Origin: an uncultured Burkholderiales bacterium
GTDB lineage: Bacteria; Pseudomonadota; Gammaproteobacteria; Burkholderiales; Burkholderiaceae_C
Direction of reading: 5' to 3'
Length of the DNA stretch: 33,302 nt
NCBI GenBank assembly: GCA_903844775.1
Contig: CAIMUZ010000138.1
Location: 1 to 33,302 of the forward strand
Below the pieces are notes generated by a model that was not told the origin of the DNA, made no database searches, and was given only the letters and a program-made list of their open reading frames with translations. How positions within the stretch are numbered: position 1 is the first letter of the stretch; each line of letters opens with the position of its first letter. Below, one piece after another: positions 25,677-33,302 of this stretch. Both the position numbers and the translations under genes were made by a program.

Positions 25677-28600
25677 ATGAAATACATCTGTGCCCTTCTT
25701 TTGGTCCTTGTCCTGACCGCCTGCAAAGGCGGCGACAATGACCCACAACGCACAGGTCAATTTGTAGGCGAACCCGTCGCAGGCTTAAGTTATTCCTGTG
25801 GGTCTGGCGCCAACGCACTGTCTGGGCTGACCAATGACATTGGCGAGTTTTCCTACCGAGCTAGCCAAGTTTGTCTGTTCAGTGTCGGCAACATCACTCT
25901 TGGCAATGCGACCTCGATTCCGTGCAACGGAAAAATAGTGCCGCAAGATATTGCGCAAGTCGTCAGATCTGCGACGGGGCTTCCTACTGTCTTGGCCATC
26001 TCACAGTTTTTGCAAAGTGTGAACGCAGGCACATCGGCCGGCAAACTTGTGATCTCTTCTGCGACCCGCTCCTCTTTGGCCAACGCACCTACAAGCCAGT
26101 TGAGCTCTAGCCGTGGCGCCATTTCCCAAACTGAGCTTGAAAGTAGCTTGTCTCTTGCAGGGAAAGCCATGGTAACGCCCGTACAAGCCAAAAGTTACTT
26201 AGACCGCCAACTTGCATCGGGTGTCGTTGACTTAAGTTGCGGCGTCATCACGGCCGGCTCACCCGCTGTTCTGAACAGCATCAGCGTGACGTCTTCTGCC
26301 AACAACATGCCCGCCGGTTTAACCGCACAAATGACCGCCATCGGTTTTTACAGCGATGGCAGCGAAAGAGATCTGAGCAACGTGGTCACTTGGTCTTCTG
26401 CTGACACGTCTTTGATCATGGTTGACGCCTCGGGCCTGGCGCTTGGAAGAAAAAAAGGTGCCGCGATGGTGATGGCCTCTTTGACGCCACAAGGCAAATC
26501 AACCGCCGTCCAAGGCAACTTGCTTCAAAACATCACAGATCCGGTTCTACAAAGGGTCAGCATCACCAACACCGCCAGTCCAGCCGCCGGCTTTACAGAT
26601 GCACTCAAGGCGACCGGCATTTTCAGCGATGGCGCCACAATCGAGCTGACCCAATGGGTGACTTGGGCCTCTGCCAATACAAGTATTATCACAGTCAATG
26701 CCAGCGGGGTGGTGACCGGACTGGTTCAGGGCGTTGCCAATGTCACCGCTACCTATTTGCCGCCTGGTGCCACCGCGGCCATTGTTGGAACTTTCAGTGA
26801 AACCATTTTGGCGCCCACCCCCGACAACATTGTCATTTCTTATGTCACCAATGGTCTTCAAAGCATTTATCAAAATGCATCGACATGGGTACAAGCCATT
26901 CTGAGTCTGTCAAACAGAGCCACGCAAGTCGTTTCGTCTTTGGTGAACTGGGTGGTCAGCACCGTCAGCAATAACGGCATGGCGTCCATTGCAGTTGATC
27001 AAGTCCGGAATAGTGCCAGCGTGACGGGCACCTCCCCGGGAATGATCTCTTTCTTGGGCTCTTATTTAGGGCTCACCAGCAACAGTTTGAACTTGACCAT
27101 CAATGCGCTTCCACCCACCGGGCCCAATCTTGATCTGAGTTTGAATGTGATGGGGGTCGCGTCGTCCACTGTGTCGAGCAATATCTCTGCCGCCGACCCT
27201 CAAGGCTTGTCTATCACCTACAGCATCGTTCAAGACGGTGCCGCCGGAAGCGCTTTGGTTCATGCCAGTTCAGGTGCATTTACTTACACCTTACCAGGCC
27301 ACACCACGCGAACACAAGACGTGGTTTTGGTGGGTATTTCCAACGGCAGTCTAAGTGCCAACGTTACCGTCACCATCACGCTGAAAACAGACCCGCTGAT
27401 TCCAAATCAGTGGCATTTGCAGAATCTCGGTGCCTCTTCTTTTGCCTCAGTGCTTCCACTCTCTGGCAACGACATGAATGTTGCGGCTGCTTGGCGCGAT
27501 GGCTACACCGGCAAAGGGATCAAAGTGGCCGTGGTGGACAGTGGTCTTGAGATAGCGCATGAAGATTTGGCGCCCAATGTAGATGCCAAATCGTTTAACT
27601 TCCTCAATGGCAGCAATGACCCAACGCCTACTGTTTCGGGCTTTGACCATGGCACTGCGGTTGCAGGCATTGTTGCTTCTGCCGCATTCAATGGCAAAGG
27701 TGGCCGAGGGGTTGCCTATGAGGCGACGCTAAGGGGGTACAACCTGTTGGCGAGTGGCGCTGGCACTTTGGCCAATTTTGGTTATGCGCTGGGAGGTGCT
27801 TCTTACTCATCCGATGTTGATATCTTCAACGAAAGTTTTGGCTCATCCTCCTCACAACTGCCGCCCCAAGTCAACAGTTACAACGCCATCAATGCCAATG
27901 CCTTAACGCTCAGAGGCGGGAAAGGGGCCATCTTGGTTCAATCGGCCGGCAATAGTTTTTCAAGCTTTGGCAGTGATCCCTCCGTGTGCACGCAAGCCAA
28001 GGCTTACGGTGTGAGTTGCGGCAGCTCTTCAAGTGACACTCGAAGAGACGGTACCCTGCCTATCGTGGTGGGTGCCATTGCCGCCGATGGCACCAAATCA
28101 AGCTACAGCAATGCCGGCTCATCCCTGTGGGTTGCCGCACCGGGCGGTGAATATGGCATGGATTCAAACTATGTGCCGGGTGCCAGTGGCGACTCTCTAG
28201 AACCCGCCATCATTACGGCGAGTCGAACTGGATGCGGCAATTATTCGAATCGCCGAAATGCATTAGACGCATTAGGCGCAAACGCTCAGTCGGCCCAATG
28301 TCAATACACCGCCGTCATGAATGGCACCAGCTCTGCTGCGCCCAATCTTTCCGGCGTGATTGCACTGATGCTTCAAGCCAACCCCAACCTGGGATACAGG
28401 GACGTCAAATACATTCTTGCAAAGACTGCGAAAAAAACAGACGCCAGTCGCGTGGGCGTCACCACGAGCGGGCTCATTTCAGGCACGCCTGTTACCTTGG
28501 ACCAAGGGTGGGTCAGAAATGCTGCGGGTTATTGGTTCTCCAATTGGTATGGGTTTGGCACCGTTGACGCGGCGGCGGCGGTGAGTGAGGCTAAAACCTA

Positions 28601-29030
28601 TGTCAACTATTTGCCAACCATGCAAACTGCAAGTGCGAACATGAATTTTTCAAGCACGGAAAACGTGCCGCAATACAGTACTGTGGGCTCCACTTTGAAT
28701 TTCACGATGGCCCCATCATTTACAAAGGTCGAACATGCCATGGTGATTTTGAACTTGAACGACAGTCCTGGCCTCCTCTGTAATCAGATTGAGTTGACCT
28801 CGCCCAGCGGCACCAAATCTATTTTGATGCACGCCCTGAACGGTTATTCCAACAACGGGGTGCCGCAACAATCCATTACCAACTCACGTATTCTGAGCAA
28901 TGCGTTTTATGGCGAGAGTACGGCGGGCACATGGCGACTGAAGTTTTATGACTTTTGCCCAACGTCGATTGGCTCACGAACAAGTTTCTTGTCAACCGAC
29001 ACGCAATCTCTCATCTTGACAGGCCATTGA
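25677..29030 (+). CDS. large lipoprotein S8 subtilase with Ig-like modules and P-domain (kexin-like)
   Basis: A surface-anchored serine protease of about 1,117 residues. The start MKYICALLLVLVLTACKGGD is a lipoprotein signal with lipidated C16; ATG 25668 is an alternative. After an N-terminal module (about 24-180) come two BIG2-like Ig repeats (195-280, 287-375), a third Ig-like region (381-475) and a cadherin-like module (482-573). The S8 domain follows, with D621 (VVDSGLE), H658 (DHGTAVAGI), N759 (QSAGNS) and S885 (NGTSSAAPN). The C-terminal 130 residues resemble the proprotein-convertase P-domain (LTSPSGTKSIL, AGTWRLKFYD). No I9-type propeptide precedes the protease domain. The next gene, 8 bp on, encodes a probable external chaperone. 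Confidence 0.9.
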   Translation: MKYICALLLVLVLTACKGGDNDPQRTGQFVGEPVAGLSYSCGSGANALSGLTNDIGEFSYRASQVCLFSVGNITLGNATSIPCNGKIVPQDIAQVVRSATGLPTVLAISQFLQSVNAGTSAGKLVISSATRSSLANAPTSQLSSSRGAISQTELESSLSLAGKAMVTPVQAKSYLDRQLASGVVDLSCGVITAGSPAVLNSISVTSSANNMPAGLTAQMTAIGFYSDGSERDLSNVVTWSSADTSLIMVDASGLALGRKKGAAMVMASLTPQGKSTAVQGNLLQNITDPVLQRVSITNTASPAAGFTDALKATGIFSDGATIELTQWVTWASANTSIITVNASGVVTGLVQGVANVTATYLPPGATAAIVGTFSETILAPTPDNIVISYVTNGLQSIYQNASTWVQAILSLSNRATQVVSSLVNWVVSTVSNNGMASIAVDQVRNSASVTGTSPGMISFLGSYLGLTSNSLNLTINALPPTGPNLDLSLNVMGVASSTVSSNISAADPQGLSITYSIVQDGAAGSALVHASSGAFTYTLPGHTTRTQDVVLVGISNGSLSANVTVTITLKTDPLIPNQWHLQNLGASSFASVLPLSGNDMNVAAAWRDGYTGKGIKVAVVDSGLEIAHEDLAPNVDAKSFNFLNGSNDPTPTVSGFDHGTAVAGIVASAAFNGKGGRGVAYEATLRGYNLLASGAGTLANFGYALGGASYSSDVDIFNESFGSSSSQLPPQVNSYNAINANALTLRGGKGAILVQSAGNSFSSFGSDPSVCTQAKAYGVSCGSSSSDTRRDGTLPIVVGAIAADGTKSSYSNAGSSLWVAAPGGEYGMDSNYVPGASGDSLEPAIITASRTGCGNYSNRRNALDALGANAQSAQCQYTAVMNGTSSAAPNLSGVIALMLQANPNLGYRDVKYILAKTAKKTDASRVGVTTSGLISGTPVTLDQGWVRNAAGYWFSNWYGFGTVDAAAAVSEAKTYVNYLPTMQTASANMNFSSTENVPQYSTVGSTLNFTMAPSFTKVEHAMVILNLNDSPGLLCNQIELTSPSGTKSILMHALNGYSNNGVPQQSITNSRILSNAFYGESTAGTWRLKFYDFCPTSIGSRTSFLSTDTQSLILTGH

Positions 29031-29038
29031 GTTTCCAT

Positions 29039-29527
29039 ATGAAAAAAATCTTCATTAGCTTGTGCGTGTGCCTGCTTGCACTCATGGGTCATGCGCAAAT
29101 TTTGTTGCCCAATGCACCCGCCCCGTTAAGGGCAGTGGTTAATCCAGAGATGCTGATTCAATTCAATGGTCAGCGAATGGAAGTCTTGGCGACTCAGCGT
29201 GGCGTTCGAAATGTGGCGGGCACCTACACCCTCATCACTGCCGATGCCACCGATGGTCTTTCTCGTGACAAATTAGGCGTGGCCTACAGCTATGCTCGGC
29301 GTGGCCCTGTTTTTCTCACGGGTGAGGTGAGTGCCAAACTGCGCACAGGATTTCAAGCGAGCGCGCTCAGTGGCTTGGGCGTCGACATTCGATTGCTGGC
29401 GCCACCGGATGTCTATATCTTGACGGTCAGTACGCCGCCTGCAATAGTGAACTTGGTCAAACAACTTCAACTCAACCCTGCGGTGGAATGGGTTGAGCCC
29501 TTCACGGTTCAAGACAACATCAACTGA
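29039..29527 (+). CDS. secreted propeptide-like protein, probable chaperone/inhibitor of the adjacent subtilase
   Basis: A 162-residue protein with signal peptide MKKIFISLCVCLLALMGHA and a mature part of about 143 residues. The C-terminal segment (VYILTVSTPPAIVNLVKQLQ followed by LNPAVEWVEPFTVQDNIN) reads like the end of a subtilisin propeptide: a beta strand, a helix, then NPAVEWVEP and a tail that could fill the active site. It starts 8 bp after the protease, which lacks a propeptide of its own. In Aeromonas sobria, ORF2 is encoded just downstream of the kexin-like protease ASP and folds it as an external chaperone; size, order and tail agree. Homology to ORF2 itself is inferred, not shown. 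Confidence 0.7.
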   Translation: MKKIFISLCVCLLALMGHAQILLPNAPAPLRAVVNPEMLIQFNGQRMEVLATQRGVRNVAGTYTLITADATDGLSRDKLGVAYSYARRGPVFLTGEVSAKLRTGFQASALSGLGVDIRLLAPPDVYILTVSTPPAIVNLVKQLQLNPAVEWVEPFTVQDNIN

Positions 29528-29532
29528 TCTTC

Positions 29533-30804
29533 ATGCGTCGCTTACGCCCCTATTGGGACTCACTATCCCATGCCAACACAACGCCTTCATTGACCGCATT
29601 TTCAATTTGGCTTTCTTGGGCGCAACTCATTACATGGGGCAGTGTGTTCTATACCTTCTCATTGTTGATGGGCCCGGTCGAGAGAGAGTTGGGCATCAGT
29701 AGAGCAGACGCCTCTTTAGGCTTCAGCCTGGCATTGTTGGCCGATGGGTTGATGGCCTATCCCATTGGTCGCTGGATCGATCGTGGCCATGAACGTCGTG
29801 TCTTGGTTTGCGGATCTGCATGGGTTGGTTTCTGCTTGTTCATGCACAGTTTTATCGACTCCTTGGCAGGCTTCTATGCGGTTTGGTTGGGGCTTGGCTT
29901 GGGCATGTCCGCCACGTTGTATGCGCCCGTATTTGCAGTGGTGACGCGCAGATTTCCCGACGACTTCAGGCGCGCCATTATCATCATGACGTTTTTAGGT
30001 GGGCTGGCCAGTACGGTGTTCATTCCACTTTCATCTTGGCTGATCCATTCGATGGGTTGGCGACATGCGGTATGGGTACTGGCAATGTTTCAATGGTTGA
30101 TCTGTCTGCCTTTGCATGCTTGGCTGTTGCGAGGTGCGCACCAGAAAACCGCCAACACGCCCCTGTCAAATAATGCATCGCCAGAGCCCCTGGTTCCATC
30201 ACCCGAGATCTCCATTGCCTTACATCTAAAGCGTGCGCCCTTCTGGCTGCTTGCTGGTTTTATGCTGATGACTGCTATCGTGAGTTCGGCATTACCGGCA
30301 CACATGGTGAGTTTGCTCGAAGAGGCCCATCTGTCACCCGCATGGGTGATCGCCATTCCGGCATCCATTGGCGTCATCCAAGTCTTGGGGAGGCTCTTGC
30401 TGTTTCTTTTTGAAAAACATTTGGATGTGCATACCGCCAACAGGTGGATTCCGTGTTTGGTACCTCTAGGTTTGGTATTTTTAGTGGCTGGCGGAATAGG
30501 GCCCTGGGCCGCTTTGTTGTTTGTGACTTTTTATGGCCTTGGAAACGGTTTGAACACGATCGTCAAAGGGACGGCCATGGCGCAGTACGTTAGCCGCGAC
30601 CATGTGGGCCAACTGAATGGGGTGCTGGGCGTGCCATTGGCCATTGGCCGTGCATTTGCACCCTGGGCTTTGGGATTGATGTGGACGCCAGAAGCGGGTT
30701 ACACCCACGGCCTGCGCTGGCTGTTGGTGGTCGGCTTAGTGGGTGTGGCTTGTTTGTGGTGGGCGCAAATCAGCGCTCACAAATTAGGTGCCAGCAATCG
30801 CTGA
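29533..30804 (+). CDS. major facilitator superfamily transporter
   Basis: A 423-residue MFS carrier with about twelve membrane segments and a central cytoplasmic loop around residues 200-230. The loop between segments 2 and 3 carries the MFS-type [13 protein letters not shown] motif (about 76-88). The general look, with [24 protein letters not shown] near the start and [19 protein letters not shown] in the middle, is that of the monocarboxylate/oxalate-formate antiporter-like group, but substrate is unknown. It begins 5 bp after the chaperone-like gene, so it is probably on the same transcript. Its 3' end overlaps metH by 28 bp. A functional link with the protease is not obvious. Confidence 0.85.
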   Translation: MRRLRPYWDSLSHANTTPSLTAFSIWLSWAQLITWGSVFYTFSLLMGPVERELGISRADASLGFSLALLADGLMAYPIGRWIDRGHERRVLVCGSAWVGFCLFMHSFIDSLAGFYAVWLGLGLGMSATLYAPVFAVVTRRFPDDFRRAIIIMTFLGGLASTVFIPLSSWLIHSMGWRHAVWVLAMFQWLICLPLHAWLLRGAHQKTANTPLSNNASPEPLVPSPEISIALHLKRAPFWLLAGFMLMTAIVSSALPAHMVSLLEEAHLSPAWVIAIPASIGVIQVLGRLLLFLFEKHLDVHTANRWIPCLVPLGLVFLVAGGIGPWAALLFVTFYGLGNGLNTIVKGTAMAQYVSRDHVGQLNGVLGVPLAIGRAFAPWALGLMWTPEAGYTHGLRWLLVVGLVGVACLWWAQISAHKLGASNR

Positions 30805-33302
30805 ACATCGGCCACTTTCAAGTTTTGACGCTTGGCCAAATCTTGCACTTGGTCTTCTCCCACTTTGCCTACGCTGAAGTACTGGCTTTCTGGGTGGCTG
30901 AGATAAAAACCTGACACGCTGGCAGCGGGTGTCATGGCCAAACTGCTCGTCAGACTCATGCCAATTTCTTCGCACTGCAAAAGTTCGAACATTTGTTTTT
31001 TCACAGAATGGTCCGGGCATGCAGGGTAACCTGGTGCCGGCCTGATGCCTTGGTATTTCTCTGCAATCAAGTCGTCGAGTTGGGTGTTTTCTTGTGCCGC
31101 ATAACCCCACAAGTCCTTGCGCACACGTTCGTGCATGCATTCAGCAAAGGCTTCTGCAAAACGATCGGCCAAGGCTTTGAACATGATGGCGCTGTAGTCG
31201 TCCAGTGCCGCCTCAAATGCTTGCTCGCGTTTTTCTACGCCAATGCCTGCTGTGACGGCAAACATGCCCACATAATCTTGAAGCTGAGTGGGTTTGCCTT
31301 GCGGATCTGAACGTGGCGCCACAAAATCGGCCAAGCATCGGCTGGGTTTTCCAGCTTGCTTTTCAGTTTGTTGGCGCAGCCCATGCCATGTGAGCACCGG
31401 CGATTCACGCGACTCGTCGGCATACAAAACAATGTCATCGTGATTAACGCTGTTGGCGGGGTACAAGCCCATCACCCCGTGCGCCGTAATCCATCGGCCT
31501 TCAATGATTTTTTGCAACATTTTTTGCGCATCGTTGAAAACTTTTTGCGCTTCAACGCCCACCACTTCGTCTTTCAAAATGGCAGGGTAAGGGCCGGCCA
31601 AATCCCAAGTCTGGAAGAAGGGTCCCCAGTCAATGTAGCGCGCCAACTCGGCCAGGTCAAAGTTCTTGAACACACGACGGCCAATGAATTTTGGGGTTCG
31701 TGATTTGAAGGCACGCCAATCAACATTCGTTTTGTTGCCGCGCGCTTTGGCCAAAGGCCACATCGGCGTTTGTTTTTTGTTGGCGTGCATCTCACGCACT
31801 TTGGCGTAGTCTGCGTTAAGTTCATCAATGTAGGTGGCGGCATGGTCAGACAACAAGCCTTGCGCCACACTCACGCTGCGAGAAGCATCGGGTACATAGA
31901 CCACCGGGCCTTCGTAGTGCGGGGCAATTTTGACGGCTGTGTGGACGCGGCTGGTGGTGGCGCCGCCAATCAACAAAGGCATTTTGCGCAAACGAAAATG
32001 CGCGTCTTTTTGCATTTCGCTGGCCACGTACTGCATCTCTTCCAGGCTGGGCGTAATCAGTCCCGACAAGCCAATGATGTCGGCATTTTCTTCTTTGGCC
32101 TTGGCCAAAATTTCATGGCAAGGCACCATGACGCCCATGTTAACCACGTCAAAGTTATTGCACTGAAGCACCACCGTCACAATGTTTTTGCCGATGTCGT
32201 GCACATCGCCCTTGACGGTGGCGATCACAATCTTGCCCTTGGATTTAACGTCTTGGCCCGCGGCTTCTTGTTGGCGCTTTTCTTCTTCAATGTAGGGCAC
32301 CAAGTGCGCCACCGCTTGCTTCATGACTCGCGCCGATTTGACCACTTGCGGCAAGAACATCTTACCTTGGCCAAACAAATCGCCCACCACGTTCATGCCG
32401 TCCATGAGCGGGCCTTCGATCACATGCAAAGGCCGGCCGTTCTTGGCCAAAATTTCTTGGTATACCTCTTCGGTGTCTTCGGTAATAAAGTCAGTAATGC
32501 CATGCACCAAAGCGTGTGACAAACGGGCAGACACCGAGACTGGCGCCTCCAGCGTGCCGCGCCACGCCAGCTTTTGCGAATCGTCTTTGGCAGCGCCTTT
32601 GGCGTTGTCGGCCACTTCCACCAAACGTTCGCCCGCATCAGGGCGGCGATTCAAAACCACATCTTCTACGCGTTCGCGCAAGTCAGGTTCGAGCTGGTCG
32701 TACACACCTAACATGCCCGCATTGACAATGCCCATGTCCATGCCCGCTTGAATGGCGTGGTACAAAAACACGGTGTGAATGGCTTCGCGCACAGGGTCGT
32801 TGCCGCGAAAACTAAAAGACACATTGGAAACACCGCCCGACACTTTGGCACCTGGCAAATTCTGTTTGATCCAGCGCGTGGCTTCAATGAAATCGACGGC
32901 GTAGTTGTTGTGCTCTTCAATGCCGGTGGCAATGGCAAAAATGTTGGGGTCAAAAATAATGTCTTCGGGCGGAAAATCCACCTCGTCCACCAACACGCGG
33001 TAGGCACGTTCGCAAATTTCAATCTTGCGTTGGTAGGTATCGGCTTGGCCTTTTTCATCAAACGCCATGATCACCGCGGCAGCGCCATAGCGCTTGATGA
33101 GTTGCGCTTGTTGCTTGAAGCCTTCGACGCCCTCTTTCATGCTGATGGAATTGACAATGCCCTTGCCTTGAATGCAGCGCAAACCCGCTTCAATCACGCT
33201 CCACTTGGAGGAGTCGATCATGATGGGTACGCGGGCAATGTCGGGCTCAGAAGCAATGAGGTTCAAAAACCGCACCATGGCCGCTTGGCTGTCCAACATG
33301 GC
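30777..33302 (-). CDS. metH: cobalamin-dependent methionine synthase (5' end beyond the window)
   Basis: At least 841 codons of MetH; the frame is still open at the right edge. Visible in order are the pterin (methyltetrahydrofolate) domain from [11 protein letters not shown] and PIMIDSSKW, the helical cap and cobalamin domain with DVHDIGKNI (the histidine that ligates cobalt), and the C-terminal reactivation domain with [12 protein letters not shown] and an AdoMet-binding end. The enzyme moves a methyl group from methyltetrahydrofolate to homocysteine. The homocysteine/zinc domain is not in view and may be a separate gene, as is common in Burkholderiales. The stop lies within the 3' end of the MFS gene. 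Confidence 0.96.
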   Translation of the reverse strand, partial: AMLDSQAAMVRFLNLIASEPDIARVPIMIDSSKWSVIEAGLRCIQGKGIVNSISMKEGVEGFKQQAQLIKRYGAAAVIMAFDEKGQADTYQRKIEICERAYRVLVDEVDFPPEDIIFDPNIFAIATGIEEHNNYAVDFIEATRWIKQNLPGAKVSGGVSNVSFSFRGNDPVREAIHTVFLYHAIQAGMDMGIVNAGMLGVYDQLEPDLRERVEDVVLNRRPDAGERLVEVADNAKGAAKDDSQKLAWRGTLEAPVSVSARLSHALVHGITDFITEDTEEVYQEILAKNGRPLHVIEGPLMDGMNVVGDLFGQGKMFLPQVVKSARVMKQAVAHLVPYIEEEKRQQEAAGQDVKSKGKIVIATVKGDVHDIGKNIVTVVLQCNNFDVVNMGVMVPCHEILAKAKEENADIIGLSGLITPSLEEMQYVASEMQKDAHFRLRKMPLLIGGATTSRVHTAVKIAPHYEGPVVYVPDASRSVSVAQGLLSDHAATYIDELNADYAKVREMHANKKQTPMWPLAKARGNKTNVDWRAFKSRTPKFIGRRVFKNFDLAELARYIDWGPFFQTWDLAGPYPAILKDEVVGVEAQKVFNDAQKMLQKIIEGRWITAHGVMGLYPANSVNHDDIVLYADESRESPVLTWHGLRQQTEKQAGKPSRCLADFVAPRSDPQGKPTQLQDYVGMFAVTAGIGVEKREQAFEAALDDYSAIMFKALADRFAEAFAECMHERVRKDLWGYAAQENTQLDDLIAEKYQGIRPAPGYPACPDHSVKKQMFELLQCEEIGMSLTSSLAMTPAASVSGFYLSHPESQYFSVGKVGEDQVQDLAKRQNLKVADVQRLLAPNL

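Noticed and set aside
31770-32519. 249-codon plus-strand open frame inside metH
   Set aside because: It is antisense to the conserved cobalamin and pterin domains. Its His/Phe/Val-rich protein reflects reverse reading of biased codons, not a gene.

Overview
The window is an ordinary-density bacterial chromosome segment, about 50% G+C by eye, that reads as a betaproteobacterium of the order Burkholderiales, probably Comamonadaceae-like. The pointers are the torF-glnK-amtB cluster, the alr/lplT pair, glcE-glcF, a Pseudomonas/Burkholderia-type HemB and the exact start of ribosomal protein S12. No tRNA, rRNA, IS element, prophage or CRISPR array was found. Coding is almost continuous and no gene-free stretch exceeds 300 bases.

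Layout. 1-4118 (minus): the S12 gene rpsL runs off the left edge. Upstream of it lies a compact set, hemJ, vanZ-like, thioredoxin-like [2Fe-2S] ferredoxin, alpha/beta hydrolase and a penicillin-binding D,D-carboxypeptidase, joined by start/stop overlaps or short gaps. 4243-6447 (plus): hemB and a CorA-type transporter; hemB diverges from hemJ, so two haem-synthesis genes share one intergenic region. 6451-7763 (minus): dienelactone hydrolase and a DsbA-fold isomerase. 7845-11894 (plus): SDR, CoA-acylating MmsA and a GMC oxidoreductase; the last two suggest 3-hydroxy-acid to semialdehyde to acyl-CoA oxidation. 12089-15952: TSUP transporter, alanine racemase (minus), lplT and glutathione peroxidase. 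15917-19452 (minus): SMP-30 lactonase, glcE and glcF, with no glcD beside them.

19615-22283 (minus) is a nitrogen-starvation operon: torF porin, PII protein glnK and ammonium channel amtB. It has a recognisable sigma-54 promoter, two 17-bp NtrC-type palindromes and a strong terminator. The outer NtrC box lies inside the 5' leader of the divergent comM gene.

24303-25549 (minus) holds two overlapping lipoprotein genes, one of the FlgO family. Each is cut by one in-frame stop; in the FlgO gene the stop falls exactly where the lipobox cysteine should be. 25677-30804 (plus) encodes a very large surface lipoprotein protease (Ig-like modules, S8 subtilase, P-domain), a small secreted protein ending in a propeptide-like segment, and an MFS carrier. 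The protease plus small protein look like the Aeromonas ASP/ORF2 kexin-like protease and external chaperone; this is the most interesting system in the window. The right edge cuts through metH (minus).
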